A stretch of DNA of 64,000 bases, taken from assembly GCA_964442745.1 (NCBI GenBank), contig CAYUAI010000007.1, positions 1 through 64,000 on the forward strand, in the 5' to 3' direction. Source of the stretch: CAYUAI01 sp964442745 (GTDB lineage: Bacteria > Pseudomonadota > Gammaproteobacteria > S012-40). Both the position numbers and the translations under genes were made by a program. Shown here one piece after another: positions 52,906-62,805 of the stretch (within the stretch, counting starts at the first letter, position 1; each line of letters opens with the position of its first letter). The notes below the pieces were generated by a model. It saw only the letters and a list, made by a program, of their open reading frames with translations. It searched no databases and had not been told where the DNA came from.

Positions 52906-54271
52906 GCGGTGATACCTGATTCACAGCAACGATAAACGCATCACCACGCGCTTGATAATCGGCAAACATATCGAAACTTGCACAAGCTGGCGCCAATAAT
53001 ACCGTATCCCCTGATACCGCCATCTGGTGAGCTTGTTTCACACATTGCTCCAAGCCGTGACACTCATGCACCTCAACCCTATTTTCAATCGACTTTTTGA
53101 TAAGTTCAGCATCTTTGCCAAACAACAAAACCGCTTTGACCTTTTCAGTCATGGCATGCGCAAGCGGGCCAAAATCGGCTCCTTTCGCTTCCCCACCAGC
53201 GATTAAAACTAACGGTCCCGGCAGACCGCGGATCGCTGCAAGGGTTGCCCCAACATTGGTGGCTTTAGAATCATTGATCCACAAAACACCCTGTTGCCTT
53301 TGCACAACTTGCATCCGATGAGGTAACCCCACAAATGTTCGCAATGCCATCAACATCGCCGACATCGACAAACCGATAGCGTAACCCATGGCTAATGCCG
53401 CTAACGCATTAGCCACATTATGCTGACCAAATAACGCTAACTCATTGGCCGCTAATAAGGGTTGATTGCCAAACGCTAAGTATTCGTTTTGCTCAATAGT
53501 CAACACACCAAAATCATTATCCTGAGGAGTTTGTAAGGTAAAACCAACCACCTCACTATTGTTCTCATGACAAATTACATGAGTTAATGCATCATCCCGA
53601 TTCACAATCATTGTCCGGGCATGCCGATAAATACGCTGTTTCGCCTGAGTATATTCCAATATATTTTGGTACCGATCCATATGATCCGGTGTCACATTCA
53701 AAATCACCGCCACTTCTGGGCGCAAACTCGATACAGTCTCCAACTGAAAGCTTGATAACTCCAACAGATAATAGTCAGGCCTCGTTTTTTGCAATAAATC
53801 TAACGCCGGCTCACCCAAATTAGCACCGGCATAAACTTGTTTATTAGCCGTCCGCAACATCGCTTCCAGCAATCGGGTAACCGTGCTTTTACCATTGGAA
53901 CCAGTAATCGCCAGCACCGGCGCCTTAACCTGACGGGCGAATAACTCAACATCACCCACCAACTCCACCCCTTTTGCTGCGGCCTGCTGTAATGCGGGGT
54001 CAGTCAACGGTAAACCGGGACTAACAACCACTTGATCCATTTGGTCAAATAAATCCGGTGGCCATGGCCCCAGATGATATTGCAATCCTGGATAACCCAT
54101 GATGAACGGCTTAAACCCAGGCGGTGCCCGCCGAGTATCCACCGCCAACACATCCATTCCCTGCCCCGTTAAATAGCGAACAGTGGAAATACCCGTTTTA
54201 CCCAGCCCGGCCACCGCCACTCTTTTGCAACCGTGAGTGGACACCATTATCTCTGTCATCACGGGCACCAT
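52895..54271 (-). CDS. murD: UDP-N-acetylmuramoylalanine-D-glutamate ligase
   Basis: About 458 residues from ATG 54271; ATG 54259 and ATG 54247 (MVSTHGCKRVAVAGLG, closest to relatives) are also possible. Adds D-Glu. ATP loop GSNGKSTVTRLLE and NDSKATNVGATLAAIRGL. Overlaps ftsW by 11 bases. Confidence 0.96.
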   Translation of the reverse strand: MVPVMTEIMVSTHGCKRVAVAGLGKTGISTVRYLTGQGMDVLAVDTRRAPPGFKPFIMGYPGLQYHLGPWPPDLFDQMDQVVVSPGLPLTDPALQQAAAKGVELVGDVELFARQVKAPVLAITGSNGKSTVTRLLEAMLRTANKQVYAGANLGEPALDLLQKTRPDYYLLELSSFQLETVSSLRPEVAVILNVTPDHMDRYQNILEYTQAKQRIYRHARTMIVNRDDALTHVICHENNSEVVGFTLQTPQDNDFGVLTIEQNEYLAFGNQPLLAANELALFGQHNVANALAALAMGYAIGLSMSAMLMALRTFVGLPHRMQVVQRQQGVLWINDSKATNVGATLAAIRGLPGPLVLIAGGEAKGADFGPLAHAMTEKVKAVLLFGKDAELIKKSIENRVEVHECHGLEQCVKQAHQMAVSGDTVLLAPACASFDMFADYQARGDAFIVAVNQVSPHAS

Positions 54272-54280
54272 CAAAAATGC

Positions 54281-55363
54281 TTAACGAATCTTGAGCGTTG
54301 CCAAACCAATTAACACCAAAATCACCGTAATAATCCAAAACCGCACAATAATGCGTGGCTCAGGCCAACCTTTAAGTTCAAAATGATGATGGAGAGGCGC
54401 CATACGAAACAGACGTTTGCCTGTTAGCTTATACGAGATGACCTGTAAAACCACAGAAACGGTTTCCATGACAAACACGCCGCCCATAATAAACAACACC
54501 AATTCCTGGCGGACAATCACAGCCACCACACCGAGGGCAGCCCCTAATGCAAGCGCCCCGACATCCCCCATAAAAACTTGTGCTGGATACGCATTAAACC
54601 ACAAAAAACCCAAACCGGCCCCGACTAAGGCGCCACAAAAAATCGCCACTTCGCCAGCGCCTGCCACGTGAGGTATTGCCAAATAATCAGCAAATCGAGC
54701 ATGACCCGCCGCATAAGCAAAGATGCCTAAAGCACCTCCGACCAATACCGTTGGCATAATCGCCAAACCATCCAAGCCATCGGTAAAATTAACCGCATTA
54801 CTCGACCCAACAATCACCAAATATGTCAATAAAATAAACCACGCGCCTAAATCGATCGCCACATCTTTGGCAAAGGGCACGATCAATTGCATTTCCACGG
54901 GTGATTGCGCCGTAAAATATAACAACAACGCCACACTAAGGCCACCGATGGTTTGCCAACCATACTTCTCTTTTGCAGACAAACCTTTCGGATCATTTTT
55001 TACTAATTTTTTATAGTCATCAGCATAACCAATGGCCCCAAAAATCGCGGTGACAGCCAGTACCACCCAAACATAACGATTCGTTAAATCCGACCACATC
55101 AACGTACTAATGGCCATAGCCACTAAAATCAGTGCACCCCCCATGGTCGGCGTGCCCGCTTTGGCTAAATGCGTGGCAGGACCATCACTTCGAATGGGCT
55201 GACCTACCTGATGAAAACTCAAACGACGAATCATTGCAGGCCCCACCACAAACGCAATAATCAATGCAGTCAAAACACCCAATATCGCACGAAGCGTTAG
55301 GTATTGAAAAACATTAAAACCGCTGTAATATTGCGATAAAAATTCTGTAATAAACAACAACAC
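54281..55363 (-). CDS. mraY: Phospho-N-acetylmuramoyl-pentapeptide transferase MraY
   Basis: 360 residues, about ten transmembrane helices. Makes lipid I from UDP-MurNAc-pentapeptide. Shows GTPTMGGALIL, AIGYADDYKKL (Mg-binding Asp pair), NFTDGLDGLA and APLHHHFELKGW. Ten bases from murD. Confidence 0.98.
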   Translation of the reverse strand: MLLFITEFLSQYYSGFNVFQYLTLRAILGVLTALIIAFVVGPAMIRRLSFHQVGQPIRSDGPATHLAKAGTPTMGGALILVAMAISTLMWSDLTNRYVWVVLAVTAIFGAIGYADDYKKLVKNDPKGLSAKEKYGWQTIGGLSVALLLYFTAQSPVEMQLIVPFAKDVAIDLGAWFILLTYLVIVGSSNAVNFTDGLDGLAIMPTVLVGGALGIFAYAAGHARFADYLAIPHVAGAGEVAIFCGALVGAGLGFLWFNAYPAQVFMGDVGALALGAALGVVAVIVRQELVLFIMGGVFVMETVSVVLQVISYKLTGKRLFRMAPLHHHFELKGWPEPRIIVRFWIITVILVLIGLATLKIR

Positions 55364-55430
55364 TAAAAACTAACTCCTAAATTCACTATCCATAATGAAA
55401 AATAAACAACGGATGGAATGGGCGACGCAA

Positions 55431-56795
55431 TCACTCCCTCATTCCTGGCACTAATGCGTTAACAATATTCTCCATTTCCATTCCTCGGGACCCTTTGACT
55501 AAAATAATGATTTCTCTGCGCAACACCTTAACAAGCTCATACAACAACGCTTGTTGGCTAGTAAAATGTTTGGCGGCTTTTCCAAAGGCAATGGCAGCCC
55601 GTTCACTTTGCTCTCCAAAGCAATACAAACCATTGAGCCCCACCTGCTTGGCATACTCACCAATGGACTGATGGTATTTTCCAGCGTCCGCACCTAACTC
55701 TAACATATCGCCCAACACTAAAATACGTTGTCCAGAAAAGTTGGCTAACACATCAATCCCCGCTTGTAATGAATCTGGGTTAGCATTATACGTATCATCA
55801 ATAATCAAAGCGCCGCGCTTACCGGCAATTGCATGCAAGCGACCCGACACCGGAGACAACCCAGACAAGCCTTTGACAATGGCATCCAATGGTACTTCCG
55901 CTGCGATAGCCACCGTTGCCGCCGCCGCTGCATTTAAAACATTGTGCTGCCCTAATAAGGGCAAATGAATCGCCGCGCCACCCCCTGGCGTATGCAGTTC
56001 AAACTGGCTTCCTTGTTGACTAAAACTCAAATGGCTCACCCGCACATCGGCCATCTTGTTTGCGATGGCAAATGTCATTTGCTTGCAATGTTTTGCCAAC
56101 CCCGCCCAAAAAGGGGCGTATGGCTCATCTCCATTGATAACAGCAATCCCATGGGGTAAAAGCTGTTCATATAACTCACCCTTAGCTTTTGCAATGCCAT
56201 CCTTACTACCAAAACCTTCGATATGAGCGCAGCCAACATTGGTAACAACCGCGATCTCAGGCTGAGCAATTTTAGCCAGATATTCAATTTCTTTAGCCTG
56301 GTTCGCCCCCATTTCCAACACCGCATATTGATGTGCCTTGCTCAGCTGCATCAGCGTCAGAGGCAAACCAATATCGTTATTCAAGTTGCCTTGGGTGGCA
56401 AGCACCTCACCCTGATTTCGAAAAATAGCCGCAATCATTTCTTTAACCGTAGTTTTGCCATTACTGCCGGTTATCGCAATCGTCAACCCCATAAAAGCTT
56501 GACGCCGAGCATGAGCTAATTGCGCCAGTGCTGCACGAGTATCCGGCACCCTAAAAATCGGCAAATCCGCATCGACCTCGCGATGAACAACCGCCGCAAC
56601 AGCCCCATGCTTTTTCGCCATATCAATAAACTCATGTCCATCAAAGCGAGGGCCAGCTAATGCCACAAATAATTCACCGGGACCAATAGACCGGCTATCA
56701 ATACTCACCTGGGTGAATGATTTATTTTCTCCCGTGAAAGGACAGCCGAACAAAGCACTTATTTGCGCTAAATCCGCTGGCGATAAGCGGCTCAT
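55431..56795 (-). CDS. murF: UDP-MurNAc-tripeptide-D-Ala-D-Ala ligase
   Basis: 454 residues. Adds the D-Ala-D-Ala made by Ddl (47283-48203). ATP loop ITGSNGKTTVKEMI, DDTYNANPDSLQAGID and the terminal KGSRGMEMENI. Start and murE stop overlap as TGATG. Confidence 0.97.
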   Translation of the reverse strand: MSRLSPADLAQISALFGCPFTGENKSFTQVSIDSRSIGPGELFVALAGPRFDGHEFIDMAKKHGAVAAVVHREVDADLPIFRVPDTRAALAQLAHARRQAFMGLTIAITGSNGKTTVKEMIAAIFRNQGEVLATQGNLNNDIGLPLTLMQLSKAHQYAVLEMGANQAKEIEYLAKIAQPEIAVVTNVGCAHIEGFGSKDGIAKAKGELYEQLLPHGIAVINGDEPYAPFWAGLAKHCKQMTFAIANKMADVRVSHLSFSQQGSQFELHTPGGGAAIHLPLLGQHNVLNAAAAATVAIAAEVPLDAIVKGLSGLSPVSGRLHAIAGKRGALIIDDTYNANPDSLQAGIDVLANFSGQRILVLGDMLELGADAGKYHQSIGEYAKQVGLNGLYCFGEQSERAAIAFGKAAKHFTSQQALLYELVKVLRREIIILVKGSRGMEMENIVNALVPGMRE

Positions 56796-58333
56796 CAGGC
56801 CGCCTCACCAAACATTTCAGCAATCACTTGCCGATCACTAAAAGAAAAATAGCGGCGGCCGATTTGCTGATAATCTTCATGTCCTTTACCCGCAATCAAC
56901 ACAATATCGTTAGGCGATGCCTGTTCGATCGCATAATAAATCGCTTCAGCACGGTCTCGTTTAATATCAATCTGTTCTGCTCTTAATGAACCCGCACCCA
57001 GCACACCTTGCTCAATATCTTTAATAATCTGATCCGGGTTTTCTGTTCTCGGGTTGTCATCCGTCAACACCACTCGATCAGCTAATTGTGCGGCCATTGC
57101 CCCCATCATCGCACGCTTGACATGATCTCGATCACCGCCACACCCAAACACAACCCATAACAGCTGTTCACAATGCTCACGCAAGGTCTGTAATACCTGG
57201 CACAACGCATCCGGGGTATGGGCATAATCAACAATCACCAGTGGCCTACCTTGGCAACCGCCAAAACGCTCCATGCGACCTGACGGTGCACGCAATTGGC
57301 TAACACATTGAACAACCCGCTCCACCGGCATACCCGACATCAGCAAACAAGCGCTAACGGCCAGCACGTTACTGGCATTAAAGCGCCCAATGAGAGGGAC
57401 CTCCATGGTAAATGTGCCCCAATCACCCTTAACCGCTAAACGAAACCCTCGTCGATCTTGTCGAATAATATCAGCATGTATTTTTAAACCACGAAAACTC
57501 ATCACCATTGATGATAAACCATAGCCAACCTGCTCAACCGAAGGCGCAATATATTGAATCAGATTTTGTCCCTCGGCATCATCTAAGTTAATAATCGCAC
57601 GCTTAACCGATGGCATGCGAAACAACAAAGATTTCACCTTGGCATAAGACGCCATGCTGCCATGATAATCCAAGTGATCATGACTTAAATTGGTAAAAAT
57701 TGCCGTGTCTATCTCGCTGCCTATCACCCGACCTTGAGCTAAACCATGTGAAGAGACTTCCATTACCACATGCTTTACTTGCTTATCCCGAAAAACCGCG
57801 AATGCCCGCTGGATGGCAATCGCATCCGGCGTCGTATGCGAACTCGCAACGAGATCTCCCCACACCCCGACACCCAAGCCTCCAATCAGTCCGGTCACCT
57901 GATTATTTTCAGATAAGCACTGAGCAATAAAATGCGTACACGAAGTTTTTCCATTGGTGCCGGTCACCCCGGTGACTTGCAATGCAGACGATGGCGCACC
58001 AAAAAATCTAGCGGCAATCACACCGAGATGCTGCTGCAAATTCTGCACAACAAAAACCGGCACAGCCGACTGACTCATACGCGTTTGTGCATCAGCCAAA
58101 CTATCCACCACGACCACCGAAGCACCCTGGCGTATTGCCATATTCATGTATTCGCAACCATGGATAGTCGTACCTTGATACGCTAAAAATACATCATCTT
58201 TTTTTACTTGCCGACTATCAATGGATAAGCCTTGAACTCGACGGTCTTGATCTGGACTAATTTCCAACAAACCAGCCAATAACTGACTCAACCAACAGCC
58301 AGCATCACGGGCGGGATTGCCATCCATCCTCAT
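56795..58333 (-). CDS. murE: UDP-MurNAc-tripeptide synthetase (meso-diaminopimelate adding)
   Basis: 512 residues. ATP loop GVTGTNGKTSCTHF; DDNPRTENP contains the DNPR motif that selects meso-diaminopimelate, so the wall is of the usual Gram-negative type. The start overlaps the ftsI stop (ATGA). The N-terminal 15 residues before LAGLLEISPDQ are slightly longer than in relatives. Confidence 0.97.
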   Translation of the reverse strand: MRMDGNPARDAGCWLSQLLAGLLEISPDQDRRVQGLSIDSRQVKKDDVFLAYQGTTIHGCEYMNMAIRQGASVVVVDSLADAQTRMSQSAVPVFVVQNLQQHLGVIAARFFGAPSSALQVTGVTGTNGKTSCTHFIAQCLSENNQVTGLIGGLGVGVWGDLVASSHTTPDAIAIQRAFAVFRDKQVKHVVMEVSSHGLAQGRVIGSEIDTAIFTNLSHDHLDYHGSMASYAKVKSLLFRMPSVKRAIINLDDAEGQNLIQYIAPSVEQVGYGLSSMVMSFRGLKIHADIIRQDRRGFRLAVKGDWGTFTMEVPLIGRFNASNVLAVSACLLMSGMPVERVVQCVSQLRAPSGRMERFGGCQGRPLVIVDYAHTPDALCQVLQTLREHCEQLLWVVFGCGGDRDHVKRAMMGAMAAQLADRVVLTDDNPRTENPDQIIKDIEQGVLGAGSLRAEQIDIKRDRAEAIYYAIEQASPNDIVLIAGKGHEDYQQIGRRYFSFSDRQVIAEMFGEAA

Positions 58334-60036
58334 GAACCCACAACTTTTAATCGGGACTCACCGATAGCATCAGGCGGTACATTTAACAAACGTAAGGCGG
58401 CCGCCATCACTTTTGAAAAAACAGGCGCCGCGACAACACCGCCGTAATACTCGCCTGAGCGAGGATTATCAACCACCACCACCATCGCAAACCGCGGATC
58501 ACTCGCTGGCACCAAACCAGCGAAAAGCGATAAATGCTGATTTTTTAAATAGCCACCTTTTCCTGACTTGCGTACCGTTCCCGTTTTGCCCGCGACACGA
58601 TAGCCCGCCACCTGAGCGCGCACCCCGGTCCCCTCCGCTAATACCGCCCGCTCAAGCATCGCAACAACTTGCTGAGCGATCGGACGAGGGATCACCTGCT
58701 CACCGGTCGGGGGCTCTGATATATGAACAAATGATATTGGGCGCTTTTCACCACCCGCGCCAAGCACAGCATACGACTGCACAAGCTGCAAAGCCGTCAC
58801 CGACAAACCATAACCATACGATAAAATAGCCCGATCAACTTTATACCAGTCTTCAAAAAACGGCAGTCGGCCCGTCACTTCGCCTGGAAATTCAGTTTGA
58901 GTTTTCATACCAAACCCAACATCATTAAATACTGACCAAAACAATTGCTTGGGAATATCTAATGCAACTTTACTCGCCCCCACGTTACTTGATTTTTGAA
59001 GAATTGTAGCTAAATCAATCAAGCCATAATTGTGGCTATCCTTAATTGTTTCACGTCCTACTCGAAAATAACCTGGCGTCGTATCTATTTTTGTTTGTCC
59101 ATCATATTTATTCGATATTAATGCCGCTGCCACCGTAAAAGGTTTGATGGTTGAACCCGGCTCAAACACATCCGTCACCAGCCGATTGCGATAATGATTG
59201 CTCACCAGTTCAGTTCTATTATTTGGATTAAACGATGGCTGATTAACAGCCGCTAACACCTCGCCTGTGCGGATATCTAAGATGACTAAACTGCCGGCTT
59301 CAGCCCGGTGATTTTTTATCGCGGCTTTGAGTTCACGGTAAGCAATATACTGCAAACGACGATCGAGACTGAGCTGTAGATTGCCACCCGGCTGAGAGAC
59401 TTCGATAAGCTCAAGTACATCAATAATTCGACCTTTACGATCTTTAATCACCCGCTGCTTACCCGGTTTTCCGGTTAAAAAATCATTATAGGCAAGCTCT
59501 AAACCCTCTTGCCCTCTATCATCAATATCATTGAATCCCAAGATATGGCCAGAGACTTCACCGGTGGGATAATACCGCTGGAACTCCTCTTGAAAATTCA
59601 CCCCGGCGATATTAAGCGCTAAAATTTGTCGCTCGATACGGGGTCCCACATGTCGTTTCAAATAAACAAAACTCCGATTTTTATTTTTGCCAATTAATTT
59701 GCGCAATCGATTAACTGGCATGCCAATCACATTAGCCAACTCCGTCAGCTTTGCATCACGTAAATTAATGAGCTGTGGATTGACCCACACGGAAGCAATC
59801 GGCGTACTAATCGCTAAGGGCTCACTATTGCGGTCCATAATCATACCCCGATGCGTGGGTAATGAAACAATACGCAAATGTCTATCTTGCCCCTCTTTTT
59901 GCAAAAAGGCTTTATCAGAAAATTGTATATCGAATACTTTCCATGTTAAAAAACCTGTCACCAAACAGACCACGCCGATCACCAATTGATAACGCCATGA
60001 CGCGCTGGGTAATTGAATGTCCTGGTTAGCACTCAC
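58330..60036 (-). CDS. ftsI: Septal transpeptidase FtsI (PBP3)
   Basis: 568 residues. One transmembrane helix near 15-35, a pedestal domain, and a transpeptidase domain with active-site GSTIKPF (SxxK), KSSN and KTGT. GTG start overlapping the ftsL stop (GTGA). Cross-links septal peptidoglycan with FtsW. Confidence 0.97.
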   Translation of the reverse strand: MSANQDIQLPSASWRYQLVIGVVCLVTGFLTWKVFDIQFSDKAFLQKEGQDRHLRIVSLPTHRGMIMDRNSEPLAISTPIASVWVNPQLINLRDAKLTELANVIGMPVNRLRKLIGKNKNRSFVYLKRHVGPRIERQILALNIAGVNFQEEFQRYYPTGEVSGHILGFNDIDDRGQEGLELAYNDFLTGKPGKQRVIKDRKGRIIDVLELIEVSQPGGNLQLSLDRRLQYIAYRELKAAIKNHRAEAGSLVILDIRTGEVLAAVNQPSFNPNNRTELVSNHYRNRLVTDVFEPGSTIKPFTVAAALISNKYDGQTKIDTTPGYFRVGRETIKDSHNYGLIDLATILQKSSNVGASKVALDIPKQLFWSVFNDVGFGMKTQTEFPGEVTGRLPFFEDWYKVDRAILSYGYGLSVTALQLVQSYAVLGAGGEKRPISFVHISEPPTGEQVIPRPIAQQVVAMLERAVLAEGTGVRAQVAGYRVAGKTGTVRKSGKGGYLKNQHLSLFAGLVPASDPRFAMVVVVDNPRSGEYYGGVVAAPVFSKVMAAALRLLNVPPDAIGESRLKVVGS

Positions 60037-60323
60037 CGCTTTACCATAACGATATCTTCACTGCTTGGCACCACCATATTAAGCTGGGTACGCGCAATGG
60101 ACTCAATTTTACTATGTTTACCAAATGTACTTTGCTCCAATTGCAACTGCCCCCAGCGAACTTCCATGCCTTCCTTTACATCTTCAATTCGTTGTAACTT
60201 GATATATAAATCACGATTCAAGTGCTTCGCGTAAACCACATACACACTAGAAATAAGTACTAAAATCAACATACCACTCAATAAACATAATTGATGTGCG
60301 GCCGAAAGTGATGTCTTTTTCAC
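60033..60323 (-). CDS. ftsL: Cell division protein FtsL
   Basis: 96 residues: short cytoplasmic start, one transmembrane helix (LCLLSGMLILVLISSVYVVY) and a periplasmic coiled coil ending near IARTQLNMVVPS. Sequence is poorly conserved as usual, but size, topology and place between rsmH and ftsI make the call. GTG start overlapping the rsmH stop. Confidence 0.93.
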   Translation of the reverse strand: MKKTSLSAAHQLCLLSGMLILVLISSVYVVYAKHLNRDLYIKLQRIEDVKEGMEVRWGQLQLEQSTFGKHSKIESIARTQLNMVVPSSEDIVMVKR

Positions 60324-61249
60324 GCCAACCTCTCCGCCACTCTTAAGCAGGCACTGCGTGCTCTGACATTCATCGCTAACTCATCTGCGCCCGGTTTTAT
60401 GACTTTACCAATGCGTCGCAATTGGGGTGTTAACTGAGCACTGGTTACCGGCAAATCAGGTGGAAAATCATCACCACGTTCGAACTTCCGAATAAATTGC
60501 TTGGTAATTCGATCCTCTAACGAATGAAAACTAATCACAGCAAGACGCCCCCTTGGAGCGAGCACAGGTACCGCTTGTAATAAAGCTTGCTGCAATTCCT
60601 CTAATTCATTATTGATACAGATACGAATTGCTTGGAATGTACGTGTGGCTGGATCCTTGCCTTTTTCTGTGAAGGGACTGGCTTTGCGAATAATTGCCGC
60701 CAAACGATTGGTAGTTTTAATCGGAGCTTGTTGTCTTTCTATTATTATTGCTCGCGCGATGCGTCTAGCAAAACGTTCTTCCCCATAATTTTTTATTATA
60801 TATATCAGCTCTTGTTCAGGAACATGAGCCAGCCACTGCGATGCACTTTGCCCCGCCAGTGGATTCATGCGCATATCTAAAGGTCCATTTCGCCGAAAAC
60901 TAAAACCTCGTGCTGCATCATCAAGTTGCGGGGAAGATACCCCGACGTCCATCAAGATTCCGTGGACTTCACCGGTGATATTCCACATCTGCACTTGTGG
61001 CTCTAGCATCGCAAACGAACTCTGTACAATGGTAAAACGGTTATCTTTCCCTAGCATCCTCTTAGCAAACGCAACAGCCTCGGGGTCTTTATCCATCGCA
61101 AATAAGCGTCCCGTAGGCCCTAAGCAATCCAAAACTGCCTCAGCATGTCCACCTCGCCCAAAAGTGGCATCAATGTATGTTCCATCGGGTTCAATGTTTA
61201 ATGCCGTAAGCACCTCGTGCAGTAGAACGGGTTGATGCTGAACAAGCAT
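60320..61249 (-). CDS. rsmH: 16S rRNA (cytosine-1402 N4) methyltransferase RsmH (MraW)
   Basis: 309 residues from ATG 61249 (MLVQHQPVLLHEVLTALNI). SAM-binding YIDATFGRGGHAEAVL and FHSLEDRITKQF are typical. An upstream in-frame extension from 61309 or 61324 is possible but not seen in relatives. RsmI at 62806-63702 methylates the same nucleotide's ribose, so both C1402 enzymes are in this window. Confidence 0.96.
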   Translation of the reverse strand: MLVQHQPVLLHEVLTALNIEPDGTYIDATFGRGGHAEAVLDCLGPTGRLFAMDKDPEAVAFAKRMLGKDNRFTIVQSSFAMLEPQVQMWNITGEVHGILMDVGVSSPQLDDAARGFSFRRNGPLDMRMNPLAGQSASQWLAHVPEQELIYIIKNYGEERFARRIARAIIIERQQAPIKTTNRLAAIIRKASPFTEKGKDPATRTFQAIRICINNELEELQQALLQAVPVLAPRGRLAVISFHSLEDRITKQFIRKFERGDDFPPDLPVTSAQLTPQLRRIGKVIKPGADELAMNVRARSACLRVAERLA

Positions 61250-61549
61250 AATTTTAACTCGATCAATACACCCGCAATGAATGCGTTTTGAGGGTGGAAA
61301 ATTTGCCATTTTTCGTTCTTGCACAGCTAAAAAACTCTTGTACAGCTTGCACTACACTATTATTTTTCAACACACCCAAAAACGAAGCATCCTATTTTAT
61401 TACCCGACGAAAATAGCCACAACCTGCCATCCAGTCACCCAACAAGCTCACTTGATCACGTTGTCTAGATGTCTTGCAGCGTTGCAGCAACCGATACTAT
61501 ATATAAAGGGAAGAGCCACCTCCCTCTTGACCATACAGAAGCTATGCAT
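61250..61549. other. Unusually long mraZ-rsmH spacer
   Basis: 300 bases where many relatives have almost none. It holds two imperfect direct repeats of AGCTGTRCAAGA 19 bases apart (about 61316-61347) and tandem GCTGCAA copies near 61475-61490. I see no gene. A second promoter for the division genes may lie here. Confidence 0.4.
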
Positions 61550-61996
61550 TTAAAAAGAAATAGATTCGAGTTCGATGGGCAATTCCTCATCATCATCTGC
61601 CAACCAAGATTGTCGCTCGGCCTCCCATCGTTGGGCATCCCACAGTTCAAACTTATGGCCCTGCCCAATAAGCACAACACGTTTTTCAAAATTGGCAAAT
61701 TCCCTGAGTGGCGGGGGAATCAGAATTCGTCCATGACCATCCATTTCAACTTCAGTTGCATGTCCAATAAGCAACCGCTGCAAACGCCGAGCTGCTTTAT
61801 TTAAGCTAGGTAATTTTGCTAATTTCCTTTCTATTTCTTCCCATTCCTCCAGTGGATAAACCAATAAGCACATATCTCGATCGACGGTGATAATTAATTG
61901 GCCCCGACAGCAATCAAGTATCTCTTTACGATACTTGGTGGGCATAGCCATCCGCCCCTTACCGTCAAGACTGATTTGGTTAACACCGCGAAACAA
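61550..61996 (-). CDS. mraZ: Transcription regulator MraZ
   Basis: 148 residues with two SpoVT/AbrB-type DNA-binding repeats; FRGVNQISLDGKGRMAMPTKYR begins the first and VEMDGHGRILIPPPLRE the second. The start codon is TTG, chosen because GAGG lies 6 bases upstream and the frame matches relatives; the nearby ATG is followed by a stop. MraZ represses its own operon by binding repeats in front of it, which are visible here. Confidence 0.96.
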   Translation of the reverse strand: MFRGVNQISLDGKGRMAMPTKYRKEILDCCRGQLIITVDRDMCLLVYPLEEWEEIERKLAKLPSLNKAARRLQRLLIGHATEVEMDGHGRILIPPPLREFANFEKRVVLIGQGHKFELWDAQRWEAERQSWLADDDEELPIELESISF

Positions 61997-62011
61997 GCCT
62001 ACCTCATTATT

Positions 62012-62051
62012 TTCCCACTTTTCGACACTTTATACCACTTTGTTACACTAT
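62012..62051 (-). promoter_or_regulatory. Four tandem MraZ boxes
   Basis: On the minus strand four decamers follow each other exactly: ATAGTGTAAC, AAAGTGGTAT, AAAGTGTCGA, AAAGTGGGAA. The shared core (A)AAGTGK with 10-bp spacing is the repeat MraZ binds in E. coli and Mycoplasma. The first overlaps the -10 element, so binding should block transcription. Confidence 0.85.
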
Positions 62052-62075
62052 AGGTAGCAATTTATATTGGGTCAA
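62047..62075 (-). promoter_or_regulatory. Sigma-70 promoter of the mraZ/dcw operon
   Basis: TTGACC (-35, 62070-62075) and TATAGT (-10, 62047-62052) on the minus strand, separated by exactly 17 bases. Predicted transcription start about 62040, inside the MraZ boxes. Confidence 0.8.
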
Positions 62076-62365
62076 GGTACTTAGCACAGAAAGCTAGATG
62101 AAAATTCCACCACACTGATTATAATTCCACCTACCGCCTCTTTCAATTAAGCACGCATTTGCCTGACGATTAGACAGCCGATCGCCCGCCAGTCTCAAAC
62201 CAACCCACGCACGAAAAATTTCACTTTATGACCATGCTAAATATAAGCCGATAGACAGCAAACGAGAAAGCGGAAAGAAAGAATTGAAATGTATATAGGG
62301 CTTTCTGAAAAAACTCAGTATGAGTAAAAATAAAACAGAAATAAATACCAGCAGAAAAGAAAAAA

Positions 62366-62731
62366 TGAGCTGGCCGATAAGCCGGGTTCTGTCTTGAGCA
62401 GTCATTCATCTAGGCCAAATGTCACCATTTGGCTCAAGCGACCTACCCAGGAAATACGCGGGCCGCGCATGGTTGATCAACAACCCTTTCCTCTATTTGG
62501 TCTTGCTCCAGATGGGGTTTACCCTGCCATCGAGTGTTACCACCGATGCGGTGCGCTCTTACCGCACCATTTCACCCTTACCCAATCATCATCACAATGC
62601 TTAGGCGGTATATTTTCTGTGGCACTTTCCGTAGGTTCACACCCCCCAGGCATTACCTGGCATCTTGCCCTTTGGAGCCCGGACTTTCCTCCATGGAGAT
62701 AAACTCCACAGCGACTGCTTGGCCAGCTCAG
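62366..62731 (-). ncRNA. rnpB: RNase P RNA (M1 RNA), type A
   Basis: 366-base catalytic RNA that matures tRNA 5' ends. Conserved pieces on the minus strand: GAGGAAAGTCCGGGCTCC near the 5' end, GGTAAGGGTGAAA and GGTAAGAGCGCACCG in the middle, and TAGATGAATGACTG, ACAGAACCCGGCTTATCGG near the 3' end. The ends TGAGCTGGCC and GGCCAGCTCA pair as stem P1. A T6 run follows the 3' end, giving termination. The place between rsmI and mraZ is usual in gammaproteobacteria. Confidence 0.97.
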
Positions 62732-62737
62732 CTCCAA

Positions 62738-62743
62738 TTATAA
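62738..62743 (-). promoter_or_regulatory. -10 element of rnpB
   Basis: TATAAT on the minus strand, placed so that transcription would start at about 62731, exactly the 5' base of the P1 stem. No good -35 is visible. Confidence 0.65.
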
Positions 62744-62805
62744 ACCAAAACCAACACACATCTCATCATTTTATTTTGCCGAACAAAACAGTGAATGATC
62801 CACCG

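Noticed and set aside
62394..62743. Several reading frames on both strands near the right end
   Set aside because: They are shadows of the RNase P RNA gene, whose conserved elements are unmistakable here.
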